Shown here: in pieces, positions 11,880 through 20,958 of the stretch | Position numbering within the stretch: position 1 is the first letter of the stretch | How the letters are laid out: every line of letters begins with the position of its first letter | Source of the DNA: Rhodocollybia butyracea | Lineage: Eukaryota > Basidiomycota > Agaricomycetes > Agaricales > Omphalotaceae | Assembly (NCBI GenBank): GCA_015501585.1 | Contig: JADNRY010000427.1 | Location: forward strand, 1 to 49,792 | Reading direction: 5' to 3' | DNA length: 49,792 bases | Notes under the pieces: model-generated | Told to the model about the DNA's origin: nothing | Databases searched by the model: none | Seen by the model: the letters and a program-made list of their open reading frames with translations, nothing else | Position numbers and translations under genes: made by a program

Positions 11880-12150
11880 ACTTGGGACTACTCTAGCTGA
11901 GTTCAGGCTGACTTGAGACTGACTTGAGTTGCCTTGAACTTGCTCAAGTTACCCAAGTTGGCTTGAAGTTGGCTTGAAGCTGGTTTGAAGTTGGTTTGAA
12001 GCTGGCTTCAGTGGATTGAAATAGATCAACCTTGCATTGAGTGCTGTATGGCCCCCAATGACCATTGGGGGCCATACAGCCCTCAGGCTGGCTGAAGGGT
12101 CATCCAGGTTGGCTCAACTCTCCTTGAGTAAAGGGGGTATTTTCCTGATG
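11880..12150 (+). repeat. Divergent minisatellite and shared terminal motif
   Basis: CTTGAG/TTGGCTTGAAG units form a degenerate minisatellite like that of the other blocks. The block ends TTTTCCTGATG at 12140-12150, the same end as the other two blocks. Gypsy pol sequence begins immediately after. Confidence 0.7.
12043..12080. repeat. Perfect 18-bp palindrome with 2-bp loop
   Basis: GCTGTATGGCCCCCAATG is followed by AC and then by its exact reverse complement. The arms are GC-rich and would form a strong hairpin or cruciform. It sits about 70 bp inside the end of the third repeat block. I see no such palindrome in the other two blocks. Confidence 0.9.
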
Positions 12151-12175
12151 GAGGAGAAGTACAAAGGAAAAGCAA

Positions 12176-13942
12176 ATGGAAACCTTACGTGTGGCTAGGA
12201 CAATGGTAGAAGAAGTGCTTAAGGAGGTGGAGAGCAAAGGATATGCGGGTACAAGTGACGGGAGAGTGGCAAGAGTTTGCAATGCCGATGCAGCCCAATT
12301 GGGCTTCTGCGTACAAACACAATGGGGGGAGTGTACTAGCCCCCCGTCCGGTATGTCCTCCACCCAAAGAACTGATATGGAACCTGCAATAAACACCTTT
12401 TTTCAGCACTCATACAACCTGGAAGCTGAGGAAGCCTATGCAAAAGCGGCACGTTCCTTCTCACAGAAGTTTGCGGAATCTAAACAATGTAGTGGGGATC
12501 AGTGTTCATTACAGGAAATGATCCCTCCAGAATTCCACGACTTCCTAGATCGCTTTGACAAGGGCGAAGCTGAGCGACTCCCAGCACATGGACCACACGA
12601 TCTTGAAATTAATTTGGAAAAAGGCGCCTCCCTTCCCAAAATTTCAAAATTGTACCAGATGTCACCAGCAGAACTCCAGGCGCTCAAAGAGTTCCTAGAT
12701 GAAAACCTTGCAAAAGGTTACATCAGACCTTCCTCCGCACCATCTGGGGCTCCAGTCTTCTTTGTCAAGAAGAAGGATGGGGGCCTGCGACTCTGTGTAG
12801 ACTTCCGTGCGCTGAATGCCATCACAAAGAAAGACTAGTACCCTTTACCATTGACTGCAGATTTAATTGACCGTCTGAAAACAGCCAAACTGTTCACTAC
12901 CTTGGACATGCGTTGGGGCTATCACAATGTTCGCATACAGGAGGGTGATGAATGGAAGACATCTTTTCGTACCCGTTATGGTCAGTTTGAATTCTTGGTG
13001 ATGCTGTTTGGTTTGTCAAACGCACCTGCTGCCTTCCAGCGCATGGTGAACGAACTATTCCATGACTTGGTGGATGTCTCAGTCATCATGTACTTGGATG
13101 ACATTATTATATTCTCCGAAGATCCAGGGAAACATGACGGTGATGTCCGAGAAGTATTGCGACGACTCCGGCATGCAGACCTCTTTCTCAAACCGGAAAA
13201 ATGCACCTTCCGTGCTACAGAAGTAGACTACCTCGGCCTGAAGATTTCTCCGGGCCATGTTGCAATGGACCCTGTCAAAGTGGCAGGTATCACAGAATGG
13301 CCCCGTCCAACTTGTCGGCGCCACATTAACCAGTTCCTTGGTTTTTGTAACTTCTACCGCCGCTTCATTGACAATTATGCACACATCACCCGACCACTGG
13401 AGCGTCTTAAGTCAAAAGACTGCCAATTCACCTGGGGACCTCCCAAGGAGCAGGCCTTCGAGACATTGAAGGCTGCCTTTACCTCCACCCCCGTCTTGGT
13501 CATGCCAGACCCATCAGCTCCCTTCGTAGTGGAAACAGATGCTTCAAATTTTGCCCATGGCGCAATTCTCTCACAGCATGGGCCGGATGGTGAATTACAC
13601 CCGGTGGCATACTACTCTCATGCAATGAGCCCTGCGGAACGAAACTATGATGTTCATGACAAGGAATTACTGTCAATAGTCCGAGCACTCGAGGAGTGGA
13701 GACCATACCTAGAGGGAAGTCCACACCAAGTACGCATCGTATCCGATCACCGGAACCTACAGTTTTTCATGACCTTGCGGGATCTAAACCGACATCAAGC
13801 TCGATGGAGTATATTTCTCAACCGTTTTGACTTCATAATTGAGCACCAACCCGGCCAGCTAAGTGGGGCCCAGATGGCTTGTCTCGCCGCTCTGATCACG
13901 AACAAGGGATGGAACTGGACAATAAAGACCAGATCATATTAG
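12176..13942 (+). pseudogene. Gypsy reverse transcriptase and RNase H, broken
   Basis: From 12176 the frame encodes the region upstream of RT, then RT with the YLDD catalytic box (IMYLDDIIIF, about 13087-13116), then RNase H with the ETDAS and HDKELL motifs (about 13531-13680). In-frame TAG at 12836-12838 splits the frame directly before the YPLPL motif that usually follows a basic residue. Near 13862 in a GGGG run the frame shifts: the family-typical L-S-R-R-S-D-H ending is found in another frame. A further shift lies near 14000. The gag-protease part is absent upstream. The protein would copy the element RNA into DNA, but this copy cannot make it whole. Confidence 0.9.
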
Positions 13943-14002
13943 ATTCAGCTCGTGTAAAACAAGAGCCAAGGTGTAGGAGAGTAGTGGTCCTGGGAGAGCC
14001 GA

Positions 14003-14573
14003 GTGAAGGCGTCAAAAGTGGTGGAGGATGATGCATCAATCCTAAAGCTCATTCAGAAGGCTACACCATTAGATGAACACTTGCAGGTAGTACTCCAGAA
14101 GGAGAAAGCGGATGGGTTGGTCCAAAAACAACTAAAAGAGTGGGAAGTGGATAATGGTGTGGTGCGTTTTCGTGGACTAGTAGTTGTTCCTGATGCTCCA
14201 GAAATCAAGCGGAAAATACTTGAGCTTTACCACGACTCCATTCCCTCGGGGCACCCGGGAGAGGCTGCCACGACACTTGCAATATCCCGAAACTACCACT
14301 GGAATCGCATGAGCGAGTATGTGAAGCGGTATGTAAGTGGTTGCATTCCTTGCCAACTTGATAAACCTTGGCGGCAACAACCTCAAGGGAAACTACAACC
14401 AACGGAAATTACAGAAGGTCCTTGGCAATTCATTACTGTCGATTTTATTGGCCCATTACCGGAATCTGATGGCTTTGATTTCATCATGGTAGTAGTGGAC
14501 CGTTTCCTTAAAAGGGCGCACTTCCTAGCTTGCAATTCGACAATCACAGCAGAGGAAGCGGCAGACTTGTTCA
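14003..14573 (+). pseudogene. Gypsy integrase, N-terminal half
   Basis: This is the RNase H-integrase linker followed by the HHCC zinc finger (YHDSIPSGH ... GCIPCQLDK, about 14226-14364) and the first part of the catalytic core with the first catalytic Asp (TVDFIGPLP, about 14437). The frame is open to 14573, where a copia LTR starts. The core resumes at 19745 after the inserted element and the duplicated GTTCA. There is no ATG at the left edge; this is a fragment of a longer polyprotein whose frame was shifted near 14000. Confidence 0.9.
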
Positions 14574-14921
14574 TGTTGGAACTAAGAGACACGTTAGTAC
14601 GATGTACAACGAAGCTCAGCCAGAAGTGATGAAGGCTAAATCATATTACCATACCTAAGAGACACGTTAGTACGATGTACAACTAAGCTATAGGTACAGT
14701 ATGAGCATAATGGACATAGAGCATAAGTATAATAGACATACCTCAGCCAGAAGTGATGAAGGCTGAGGAAAAGAAGGGAACGTCGATACGTACAGTATAA
14801 GTAGAAATCCGTATCAGTGAAATAAAAGTTAAAACAAATGATAAGAACTCGGGTCTGATATCTACTCGGTATTGGAGCTGTACATACCGGCGGCCATATA
14901 CCGCGGACCGAATATCCAACA
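14574..14921 (-). repeat. Copia LTR (3' LTR of the minus-strand element)
   Basis: The 348-bp LTR, on the plus strand TGTTGG...CCAACA, has the inverted TG...CA ends of LTRs. It is preceded by GTTCA (14569-14573), matched by GTTCA at 19740-19744, which is the 5-bp target duplication. I find one difference from the other LTR (CGAAGC here, CTAAGC there). It also holds an internal 45-bp-scale repeat starting AGAGACACGTTAGTACGATG. Confidence 0.95.
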
Positions 14922-14931
14922 CTCCCCCTCA
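14922..14931 (-). other. Copia polypurine tract
   Basis: On the minus strand GAGGGGGAG directly precedes the 3' LTR. This is the expected primer for plus-strand DNA synthesis in LTR elements. Confidence 0.8.
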
Positions 14932-17487
14932 ACGAGAATGCATTGGGACAAGTCCCAGTAGTCGAGTTGCCTGTCGATGAGTTTCACCATCAAGAGCTTT
15001 GGTGAATATGTCGGTGACATTATCCCTAGAAGCAACAACAGCTGTCTGAATATCACCGCAATGAACCGCTTCACGAATCCAGTGGTGGTGAATTTTGATA
15101 TGTTTGTTTGCATTAGTGACTTGGTCGGAATTAATGTTCTTCAAAGCCGAAGATGAATCAACAAACATCTGAGTTGGTTCAGGTTGAGTGAAGTCGAGTT
15201 CCTGGAGAAGGGAGCGGAACCAAACAACTTCCCTACCACAAGATCCAGCTGCATAATATTCGGCTTCACTGGTGGAAGTCGCAACAGCAGTCTGTTTCCT
15301 CGTATACCAGGAAAAACAACCTGTACCGAAAGTGAGGGCGGCGCCAGACACCGAACGACCATGTTCAAGGTGATCAACAAAGTTGGAGTCGGTATAGGCA
15401 AAGAAAAGGAGTGACTTGCCACCAAGGACGAGGACGAAGTCAACAGTCCCCTTCAAATAGCGAATAATCTGTTTCACTGCTTTCCAGTGGATATGACCGG
15501 GATTATGCATGAACTGCGCTACTTGTTGGGTGCTGCGAGTGATGTCCGGGCGCGTTCGAGTGGAGGCGTGCATGAGAGAACCAACACCTTCAGCGTAGGG
15601 CACCAAGCGCATCTCTCTCTGTTCAGGAGAATCATCAGAAGGACAATCAGCTTTGGACAATACTGTCTTTTCCATGGGTGTTCCAACGGGGTGAGCATCA
15701 TCGAGTCGGAAACGCGAAATGAGAGACAAGATGTAGGAACGTTGGGAAAAGGAAATGGTTCGAGCAGATCTATCACGAGTAACAGTCATACCCAAAAATT
15801 GAGAGATCTCCCCCTTATCCGAGATATCAAAATGAGTACGGAACTCATCCTTGAATTGAATAATCTGTAGAATGGAGGAACCAAAGAGAGCTAGATCATC
15901 GACGTGAGTTGCAATGATGATTATTCCATCGGAAGAACGACGAAAGAAGACACAAGGATCGGAAATGCAAACCTGAAAGCCAAGTTCAACCAAAACACTT
16001 TTTAGTTTCTCATACCAGAGAAAACCAGACTGCTTAAGTCCATAGAGTGCCTTGTTAAGCTTCCAAACCCACGAATCCTTTCCTCTGACTGCAAATCCGG
16101 GCGGTTGCTTCACATACGTTGGCTGGTCATCAGGGATGGTGCTATTAAGATAAGCAGATTTCACATCAATGACATGAATTTCCCAATCCTGGATGGCCGC
16201 TACGGTTGCAATACCACGAATGGATTCAATATGAGCAGTCGGAGCGTGGATATCGACAAAGTCAATACCCGGAATTTGGGTAAAACCCTGAGCTACAAGT
16301 CGAGCTCGGTAGACCTCAATGGCCTGAGTGTTGGCATTGCGCTTGATAGCGAAGACCCAGCGTGTACCAATGGCCTTACGGTCAGGAGGTGGTGGAACGA
16401 GAGAGTAAGTCCCAGTCTCCAAGAGCTGGTTAAGCTCGTAATGACAAGCGGCTTCCCACTCTGCATGATCGGGAGAGTTGAGAGCCTGCGAAACATTGAA
16501 TGGAATTTCACCACTCAAGATATGAGCCAGTTCGGGCATCTCCCCCTCATCCCCGCTATCATCCATATTAAGCTCAACATGCGGAGGAATATCCTCATCA
16601 ATCTGTGGCTGGACTTCTGCTCTCGCACGAGAGCGAGTCTTAGCAGGTGTAGCATCAGAAGGCATGCGGGGATTAGGACGAGGGGCACGAGGTGGAGGAG
16701 TAGCAGGAGGAACAGGAACAGGAGGGTCAGGTGGGAGAGCGGATGGAGCGGTTATAGGGGAAAACTCATCGTCATCTTTATAAGTAGGATTTTTGAGAGA
16801 CGAATAATCATAGGACTCCCCCGCGGCGCTCAAAAGTCCATCTCCATTAGTGTTGTCATCAAACTTCACAGAGATTGCTGAACGTACACCTTTACCTGGC
16901 GTGTACACATAGTACGCCACCCGAGTCTCGTCAAAACCTAGAAAAATACCAGGAGTACCACGAGCGTCAAGTTTATGCTCCTGTGAGTTGTTGTATACCC
17001 AAACTTTACATCCAAAAGAATGTAATTTTCGACGGTCAGGGTGCTTCTTGTACCAGAGATGATAGGGTGTCTCCCCTTTGGGTAGAGGACTAGCATAAGT
17101 CCGGGCACGGATATTAAGAATGTACCAGACAGCGTAGCCCCACATAGAGAGAGGAAGTTGAGAGTGAATAAGGATAGTGCGTACCCGGTCAAAAATTGTA
17201 CGATTGAGGCGCTCAGAACGGCCGTTCTGTTCAGGAGTGTAAGGAGCGGTCTTTTCCCAGCGGATACCATGCTCCTTCATCCAATCGCGCCACTTGTTGG
17301 TTATATATTCCCCACCATTGTCAGTGCGGAAAACCTTCAACTTTTTGCTGGTTACCTTCTCTACTTCAACTAACCACTGCTTAAAAGCAGTAAAAGCATC
17401 ACTCTTGCGGCGAAGCAAGTAACCCCAAGCCATACGGGAGCAATCATCAAGAAACGTGATGAGATACCCCATGCCGGTCATGGTCAA
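14929..17487 (-). CDS. Copia integrase, reverse transcriptase and RNase H
   Basis: This is an 852-residue frame from the first Met. The same frame is open upstream to about 17600 and includes the C-D-A-C half of the integrase zinc finger and the first catalytic Asp (HSDLWGP), so the Met at 17487 is not the true start. Asp in FRTDNGGEY (residue 56) and Glu in NGRSERLNR (about 92) complete the DDE triad. RT follows, with VIDVKSAYLN and the HVDD catalytic box (ATHVDDLALF). RNase H has TSEAEYYA near the end. The integrase core is intact, so DNA joining and reverse transcription look possible if the frame were reached. Neighbouring gag-protease is in another frame. Antisense open frames in this region are shadows. 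Confidence 0.9.
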   Translation of the reverse strand: MTMTGMGYLITFLDDCSRMAWGYLLRRKSDAFTAFKQWLVEVEKVTSKKLKVFRTDNGGEYITNKWRDWMKEHGIRWEKTAPYTPEQNGRSERLNRTIFDRVRTILIHSQLPLSMWGYAVWYILNIRARTYASPLPKGETPYHLWYKKHPDRRKLHSFGCKVWVYNNSQEHKLDARGTPGIFLGFDETRVAYYVYTPGKGVRSAISVKFDDNTNGDGLLSAAGESYDYSSLKNPTYKDDDEFSPITAPSALPPDPPVPVPPATPPPRAPRPNPRMPSDATPAKTRSRARAEVQPQIDEDIPPHVELNMDDSGDEGEMPELAHILSGEIPFNVSQALNSPDHAEWEAACHYELNQLLETGTYSLVPPPPDRKAIGTRWVFAIKRNANTQAIEVYRARLVAQGFTQIPGIDFVDIHAPTAHIESIRGIATVAAIQDWEIHVIDVKSAYLNSTIPDDQPTYVKQPPGFAVRGKDSWVWKLNKALYGLKQSGFLWYEKLKSVLVELGFQVCISDPCVFFRRSSDGIIIIATHVDDLALFGSSILQIIQFKDEFRTHFDISDKGEISQFLGMTVTRDRSARTISFSQRSYILSLISRFRLDDAHPVGTPMEKTVLSKADCPSDDSPEQREMRLVPYAEGVGSLMHASTRTRPDITRSTQQVAQFMHNPGHIHWKAVKQIIRYLKGTVDFVLVLGGKSLLFFAYTDSNFVDHLEHGRSVSGAALTFGTGCFSWYTRKQTAVATSTSEAEYYAAGSCGREVVWFRSLLQELDFTQPEPTQMFVDSSSALKNINSDQVTNANKHIKIHHHWIREAVHCGDIQTAVVASRDNVTDIFTKALDGETHRQATRLLGLVPMHSR

Positions 17488-17519
17488 GACCGGAGCTGGT
17501 CCCCAAAGATCTGAGTGAA

Positions 17520-19292
17520 CTAGGCCCAGTGGCTCTGAAGCTCTAGAGTTCGATTCAGGAAAGCGCGCACGGGTGAGCTTTCCCTGCGCGCAGGCGTCAC
17601 AGATGGGGGTTCTGCAGCCAATTCTGAGGCTGTAAGTTTCACGGTCATCCCCTCAAGCGTACCCGAACGGTACAAGTCACGACAAGCGGGATAGTTCAAA
17701 TGCCCAAGCTCGTTATGAAGCTGAACCAGTTTGGAGTAAAGCGGAGGTTTGTCCGAGGTGGAAGATGTAAACGCAGAGGTGGAGGGAGCAGAGTCAAGGT
17801 GATAAAGTCGAGAATCGTCCTTCGTTCCAGTGAAAACAACATCCTCCTCATCAATAAGGCGCTGGATAAAAGTACCAGCATCATCCTTACTGAATGTTAC
17901 ACATTTCCCTGCGCCAAAGACAGTATAACACTTAGCTTCGTCGAGTCGGGAAACGGAAATGAGGGTAGGAGAGGAGTCAGGAACGAAAGCAGTGTCCTTC
18001 AGATTGAGACGGACAAGTTGACGATGGCGACGACGTGCAAGAAAAACGGCTATACCTCGACCTGCAATCTTCATAGTACCATGACCAAATCCAGTAACCT
18101 TCTGAGAAATGGCCGGATGGTGGAAAGACGTGAAGTCGGCACGAACAGAATGAATGTGAGACGTAGTACCAGAGTCGATAATGATGGGAGGCCTATCGGC
18201 AGTAGTACCAGCTGGATACACTGACTCAGACATAGGCTGGGAGGAATTTACATTTGTAGAAGTCTCGGTCACCGGGTAAGCAGAGAAATCGATAATATTG
18301 GTGCCCGAAGAAGATTCTACAAAATGTGATGAGGTAGACTGCTCAGTTTCACCTCCTCCCCCACTATCCACATGGTGGGCTTTCTCTTTGCCCTTCTTCT
18401 TATTTTTCCCCTTTCTGTTACCTCCCTTAGCCTCCATAGCATGTTTCCCACCACCGGGCTTACGGCTAAAATCCTTGGTGTGACCGGGAGTGTGGCAGTT
18501 GACACAATAATAATCTCCACGGGCCGCATAGGAGCGTTCGAGCACAGCGACAGCGGCTTCTACGTTCAACATGCCGGAATTAGAGTTCTCGTCAGGATGA
18601 GCTGAACGGTAAGAACCTAAAATCTGTTGGACAGTCGACTCAAGAGTAGTGCTGGAGGTGAGAGAGAAACTGCGGATCCAGGTGTGCCAAGACCCGGTCG
18701 CACCTTCCTCATTGGGGAGAGTAGTGACAAGAATAGCAGAGGCAAACCCTTCCTCCACAACGTACCCAGCTTTCCGGATATCCTGCAGAGCGGATTCGAA
18801 ACCCTGAAGATGGGCAGACAAAGAATCAAAGCTATGCTGGAGCGGAAGTCGGCGGGTGAGTCGGGAGAAGAACGTCATGATGAGACCAGAACCCTGAGGA
18901 CCATAAGTACCCGAAAGTCGTTTATAGGCGGCGGCGCTCGTAAGACCTTCTACCATGCTGACCATGCTCTCAGAGATACACTGGAGAAGCATGTTCATCA
19001 TATAAGAATCCATCCGTTGCCAGATAAGATACTTAGTGTCGGTATCGGAAGGACAAACAAGCGCGCCTGACAAAATAGACTGACATCCTACTGTGCGAGC
19101 ACCAGCGAGGAAGACGGCAGACCAAGACGAAAAATTTGTTTCACCTTTGAGCTTAGTGTCACGAGGGAAGAGTGAATTTCCACCACTAGGGATGGTCCAA
19201 TCACTCGGAATAGTCGGCGCGGTCATAGTGGTCTGTGTACTCGAAGTAGTCTGAGTAGGTTGGGTAGTAGGAGCGGAAGGGGTAGTAGACAT
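17520..19292 (-). CDS. Copia gag and protease
   Basis: This 590-residue frame starts at an ATG just inside the 5' LTR and primer-binding site. Residues 1-250 form a copia-type gag domain. A zinc knuckle begins at C263, C266, H271, but the final Cys expected four residues after the His is missing; the sequence reads D-F-S-R. A Lys-rich stretch follows (about 285-305). The aspartic protease active site is D-S-G at 373-375 (IIDSGTTSH). The frame then enters the pre-integrase domain with its two histidines (LHNELGH) and diverges at a run of five Cs near 17605, ending 26 codons later. The continuation lies one base away in the pol frame. The break falls inside the integrase zinc finger, so it is not a natural gag/pol boundary. 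Confidence 0.9.
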   Translation of the reverse strand: MSTTPSAPTTQPTQTTSSTQTTMTAPTIPSDWTIPSGGNSLFPRDTKLKGETNFSSWSAVFLAGARTVGCQSILSGALVCPSDTDTKYLIWQRMDSYMMNMLLQCISESMVSMVEGLTSAAAYKRLSGTYGPQGSGLIMTFFSRLTRRLPLQHSFDSLSAHLQGFESALQDIRKAGYVVEEGFASAILVTTLPNEEGATGSWHTWIRSFSLTSSTTLESTVQQILGSYRSAHPDENSNSGMLNVEAAVAVLERSYAARGDYYCVNCHTPGHTKDFSRKPGGGKHAMEAKGGNRKGKNKKKGKEKAHHVDSGGGGETEQSTSSHFVESSSGTNIIDFSAYPVTETSTNVNSSQPMSESVYPAGTTADRPPIIIDSGTTSHIHSVRADFTSFHHPAISQKVTGFGHGTMKIAGRGIAVFLARRRHRQLVRLNLKDTAFVPDSSPTLISVSRLDEAKCYTVFGAGKCVTFSKDDAGTFIQRLIDEEDVVFTGTKDDSRLYHLDSAPSTSAFTSSTSDKPPLYSKLVQLHNELGHLNYPACRDLYRSGTLEGMTVKLTASELAAEPPSVTPARRESSPVRAFLNRTLELQSHWA

Positions 19293-19378
19293 CGATAGAG
19301 ACGAGGGTTATGCAGGAAGAGAAGATAAAAGATTCGATTCCGGTAATCACTATAAGGCTGGCTGTATCAGGCGGACTC

Positions 19379-19391
19379 GGGGCCCATAACC
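19379..19391 (-). other. Copia primer-binding site (initiator tRNA-Met half)
   Basis: On the minus strand GGTTATGGGCCC follows directly after the LTR end. It is complementary to the anticodon-stem region of initiator tRNA-Met (GGGCCCATAACC), the internal half-tRNA primer known for Drosophila copia, rather than to a tRNA 3' end. The match is visible in the sequence; its use in priming is inferred. Confidence 0.75.
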
Positions 19392-19739
19392 TGTTGGAAC
19401 TAAGAGACACGTTAGTACGATGTACAACTAAGCTCAGCCAGAAGTGATGAAGGCTAAATCATATTACCATACCTAAGAGACACGTTAGTACGATGTACAA
19501 CTAAGCTATAGGTACAGTATGAGCATAATGGACATAGAGCATAAGTATAATAGACATACCTCAGCCAGAAGTGATGAAGGCTGAGGAAAAGAAGGGAACG
19601 TCGATACGTACAGTATAAGTAGAAATCCGTATCAGTGAAATAAAAGTTAAAACAAATGATAAGAACTCGGGTCTGATATCTACTCGGTATTGGAGCTGTA
19701 CATACCGGCGGCCATATACCGCGGACCGAATATCCAACA
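19392..19739 (-). repeat. Copia LTR (5' LTR of the minus-strand element)
   Basis: A 348-bp copy of the LTR at 14574-14921 with one visible base difference. It is followed by the second copy of the target duplication GTTCA at 19740-19744. Transcription of the element would start in this LTR and run leftwards. Confidence 0.95.
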
Positions 19740-20682
19740 GTTCATGCAACGCATCTGGTGCCTACATGGTACCCCTCGAAAGGTCTTATCAGACCGAGGT
19801 CCTCAATTTATTTCTAAGTTTCTAAACCAGGTGTACAATCGCATGGGTATCAAACGTTCATTATCGACAGCCTATCACGCGCAGACAGATGGGCAGACAG
19901 AACACGTGAATCAGGACCTGGAGGCCTATCTTCGCATCTTTGTCAACTACTACCAGAATGATTGGGCACAATGGCTTCCATTTGCAGAGTTTGCACAAAG
20001 CAACCGACACCACACATCCATTGGTATGACCCCGTTCTTTGCAGAGTATGGATATCATCCGAGCTTCTCCATTGATCCTGTGATCTCACGACGGATCCCG
20101 GAGGCAGACGACAGGCTAGATCAAATCCACGCGGTCCAAAGTAACATTCAAAGTATGCTGGAAATCACGGCTTACCGGATGAAGCGATTCTATGATGATT
20201 GGCATGGCAAAACACCAGTGTATAGAGAAGGGGATTGTGTATTCATTGAACGCACTGACTTAACTTCATTGCGCCCATCAAAGAAACTTGACCACAAACG
20301 CTATGGCCCATATAAAGTCATGGAAAAGATTTCCGAGTCAGCTTACCGAGTGCAGGTCCCGGCACATTGGCGGGTACACAATGTATTCCATGTGTCAACA
20401 CTGATTCCCTGCAATCGGGATACCATCGCGGACCGAGTCCAACCACCACCACCTCCTGTCTTCATTTATGACGATGGTGCAGAGGAACGAGAAGTGGAAC
20501 GTGTGCTGAAGAAACGGTTAGCGGCCGATGGAACAACAGAATATCTATTAAAGTGGAAGGACATGGATGAGATGGAGAACGAGTGGGTGTCGGAAGTGGA
20601 TATGAACTCACCAGAATTAGTTGCAGAGTTCGAGGCAGGAGAAGCAGCCAAAATACGACGGAAGAGAAGGCGCAAAAGATGA
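19740..20682 (+). pseudogene. Gypsy integrase C-terminal half with chromodomain
   Basis: This continues the integrase cut at 14573: F-M-Q-R-I-W, then the second catalytic Asp in VLSDRGPQF and the Glu in DGQTEHVNQ. The integrase C-terminal region (YKVMEKISESAYRV, about 20310-20355) follows. A chromodomain at about 20487-20640 (EVERVLKKR ... YLLKWKDMDEMENEWV) retains its aromatic residues, and a basic tail ends at TGA 20680-20682. In chromoviruses this domain directs integration to marked chromatin. The open frame begins upstream inside the copia LTR only by chance. This half has no visible lesion, unlike the RT half. Confidence 0.9.
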
Positions 20683-20755
20683 AGTAGTTAATTTTCATTT
20701 TCTTATTCTTTTCTTTCTTTTCTTTCTACAACGGGGACATCGGGGAGGGACATGG

Positions 20756-20958
20756 TGTCATGATATGACCTCGCGCCTATACGGCGTCTACTTACGCTAT
20801 ATACGTAGCTAGTCACGTACTTACATTCTTCTTATTGTTGTTGTCTTTGTCGTCTAGGTATGATACCTTACAATATGATAGACACACTACTAATACAAGA
20901 ACCTCGTTGTCTAGGACATCTTCCGCGCTTTGCGCTGCGTTCAGGTCTGAACCTGACA
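20756..20958 (+). repeat. Candidate gypsy 3' LTR
   Basis: Starts TGTCATGATATGACC and ends AACCTGACA, giving the inverted ends TGTCA...TGACA. It follows a purine-rich tract (GGGGACATCGGGGAGGGACA, about 20731-20750). The matching 5' LTR would lie in the missing part of the element, so the right boundary and target duplication cannot be tested here. Confidence 0.65.

Larger units (their letters stand above)
14574..19739 (-). mobile_element. Full-length Ty1/copia retrotransposon, 5166 bp
   Basis: Two 348-bp LTRs, a primer-binding site, gag-protease and integrase-RT-RNase H frames on the minus strand, and a polypurine tract are all present. Integrase precedes RT, the Ty1/copia order. The 5-bp target duplication GTTCA and almost identical LTRs point to a recent insertion into the gypsy integrase. 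The only clear lesions are a one-base frame change at a C run (about 17605) and loss of the last zinc-knuckle cysteine in gag. Confidence 0.95.
12151..20958 (+). mobile_element. Ty3/gypsy chromovirus, 5'-truncated, split by a copia insertion
   Basis: The plus-strand order is reverse transcriptase, RNase H, integrase, chromodomain, which is the Ty3/gypsy order, and the C-terminal chromodomain marks a chromovirus. Gag and protease are missing: the recognisable PR-RT spacer begins right after the satellite block ends at 12150. At the 3' side a purine-rich tract (about 20731-20755) precedes a candidate LTR at 20756-20958. The integrase is interrupted at 14573/19740 by a complete copia element. 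Stops and frameshifts in pol show the element is dead in this copy. Confidence 0.9.

Noticed and set aside
1..12150. Satellite blocks as LTRs of a giant retroelement
   Set aside because: The two blocks that bracket the gene are inverted, not direct, and no RT, integrase or primer-binding site lies between them.
1..12150. Repeat-induced point mutation as cause of the stops
   Set aside because: Satellite units and LTRs remain nearly identical and GC-balanced; only isolated stops are seen, so strong RIP is not supported.
16105..16881. Plus-strand protein of 258 residues
   Set aside because: Antisense to the intact copia RT-integrase frame; an Arg-rich composition typical of a shadow frame.
17520..17610. 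Programmed frameshift between copia gag and pol
   Set aside because: The shift lies within the integrase zinc finger, downstream of protease, so it is not a useful regulatory position.
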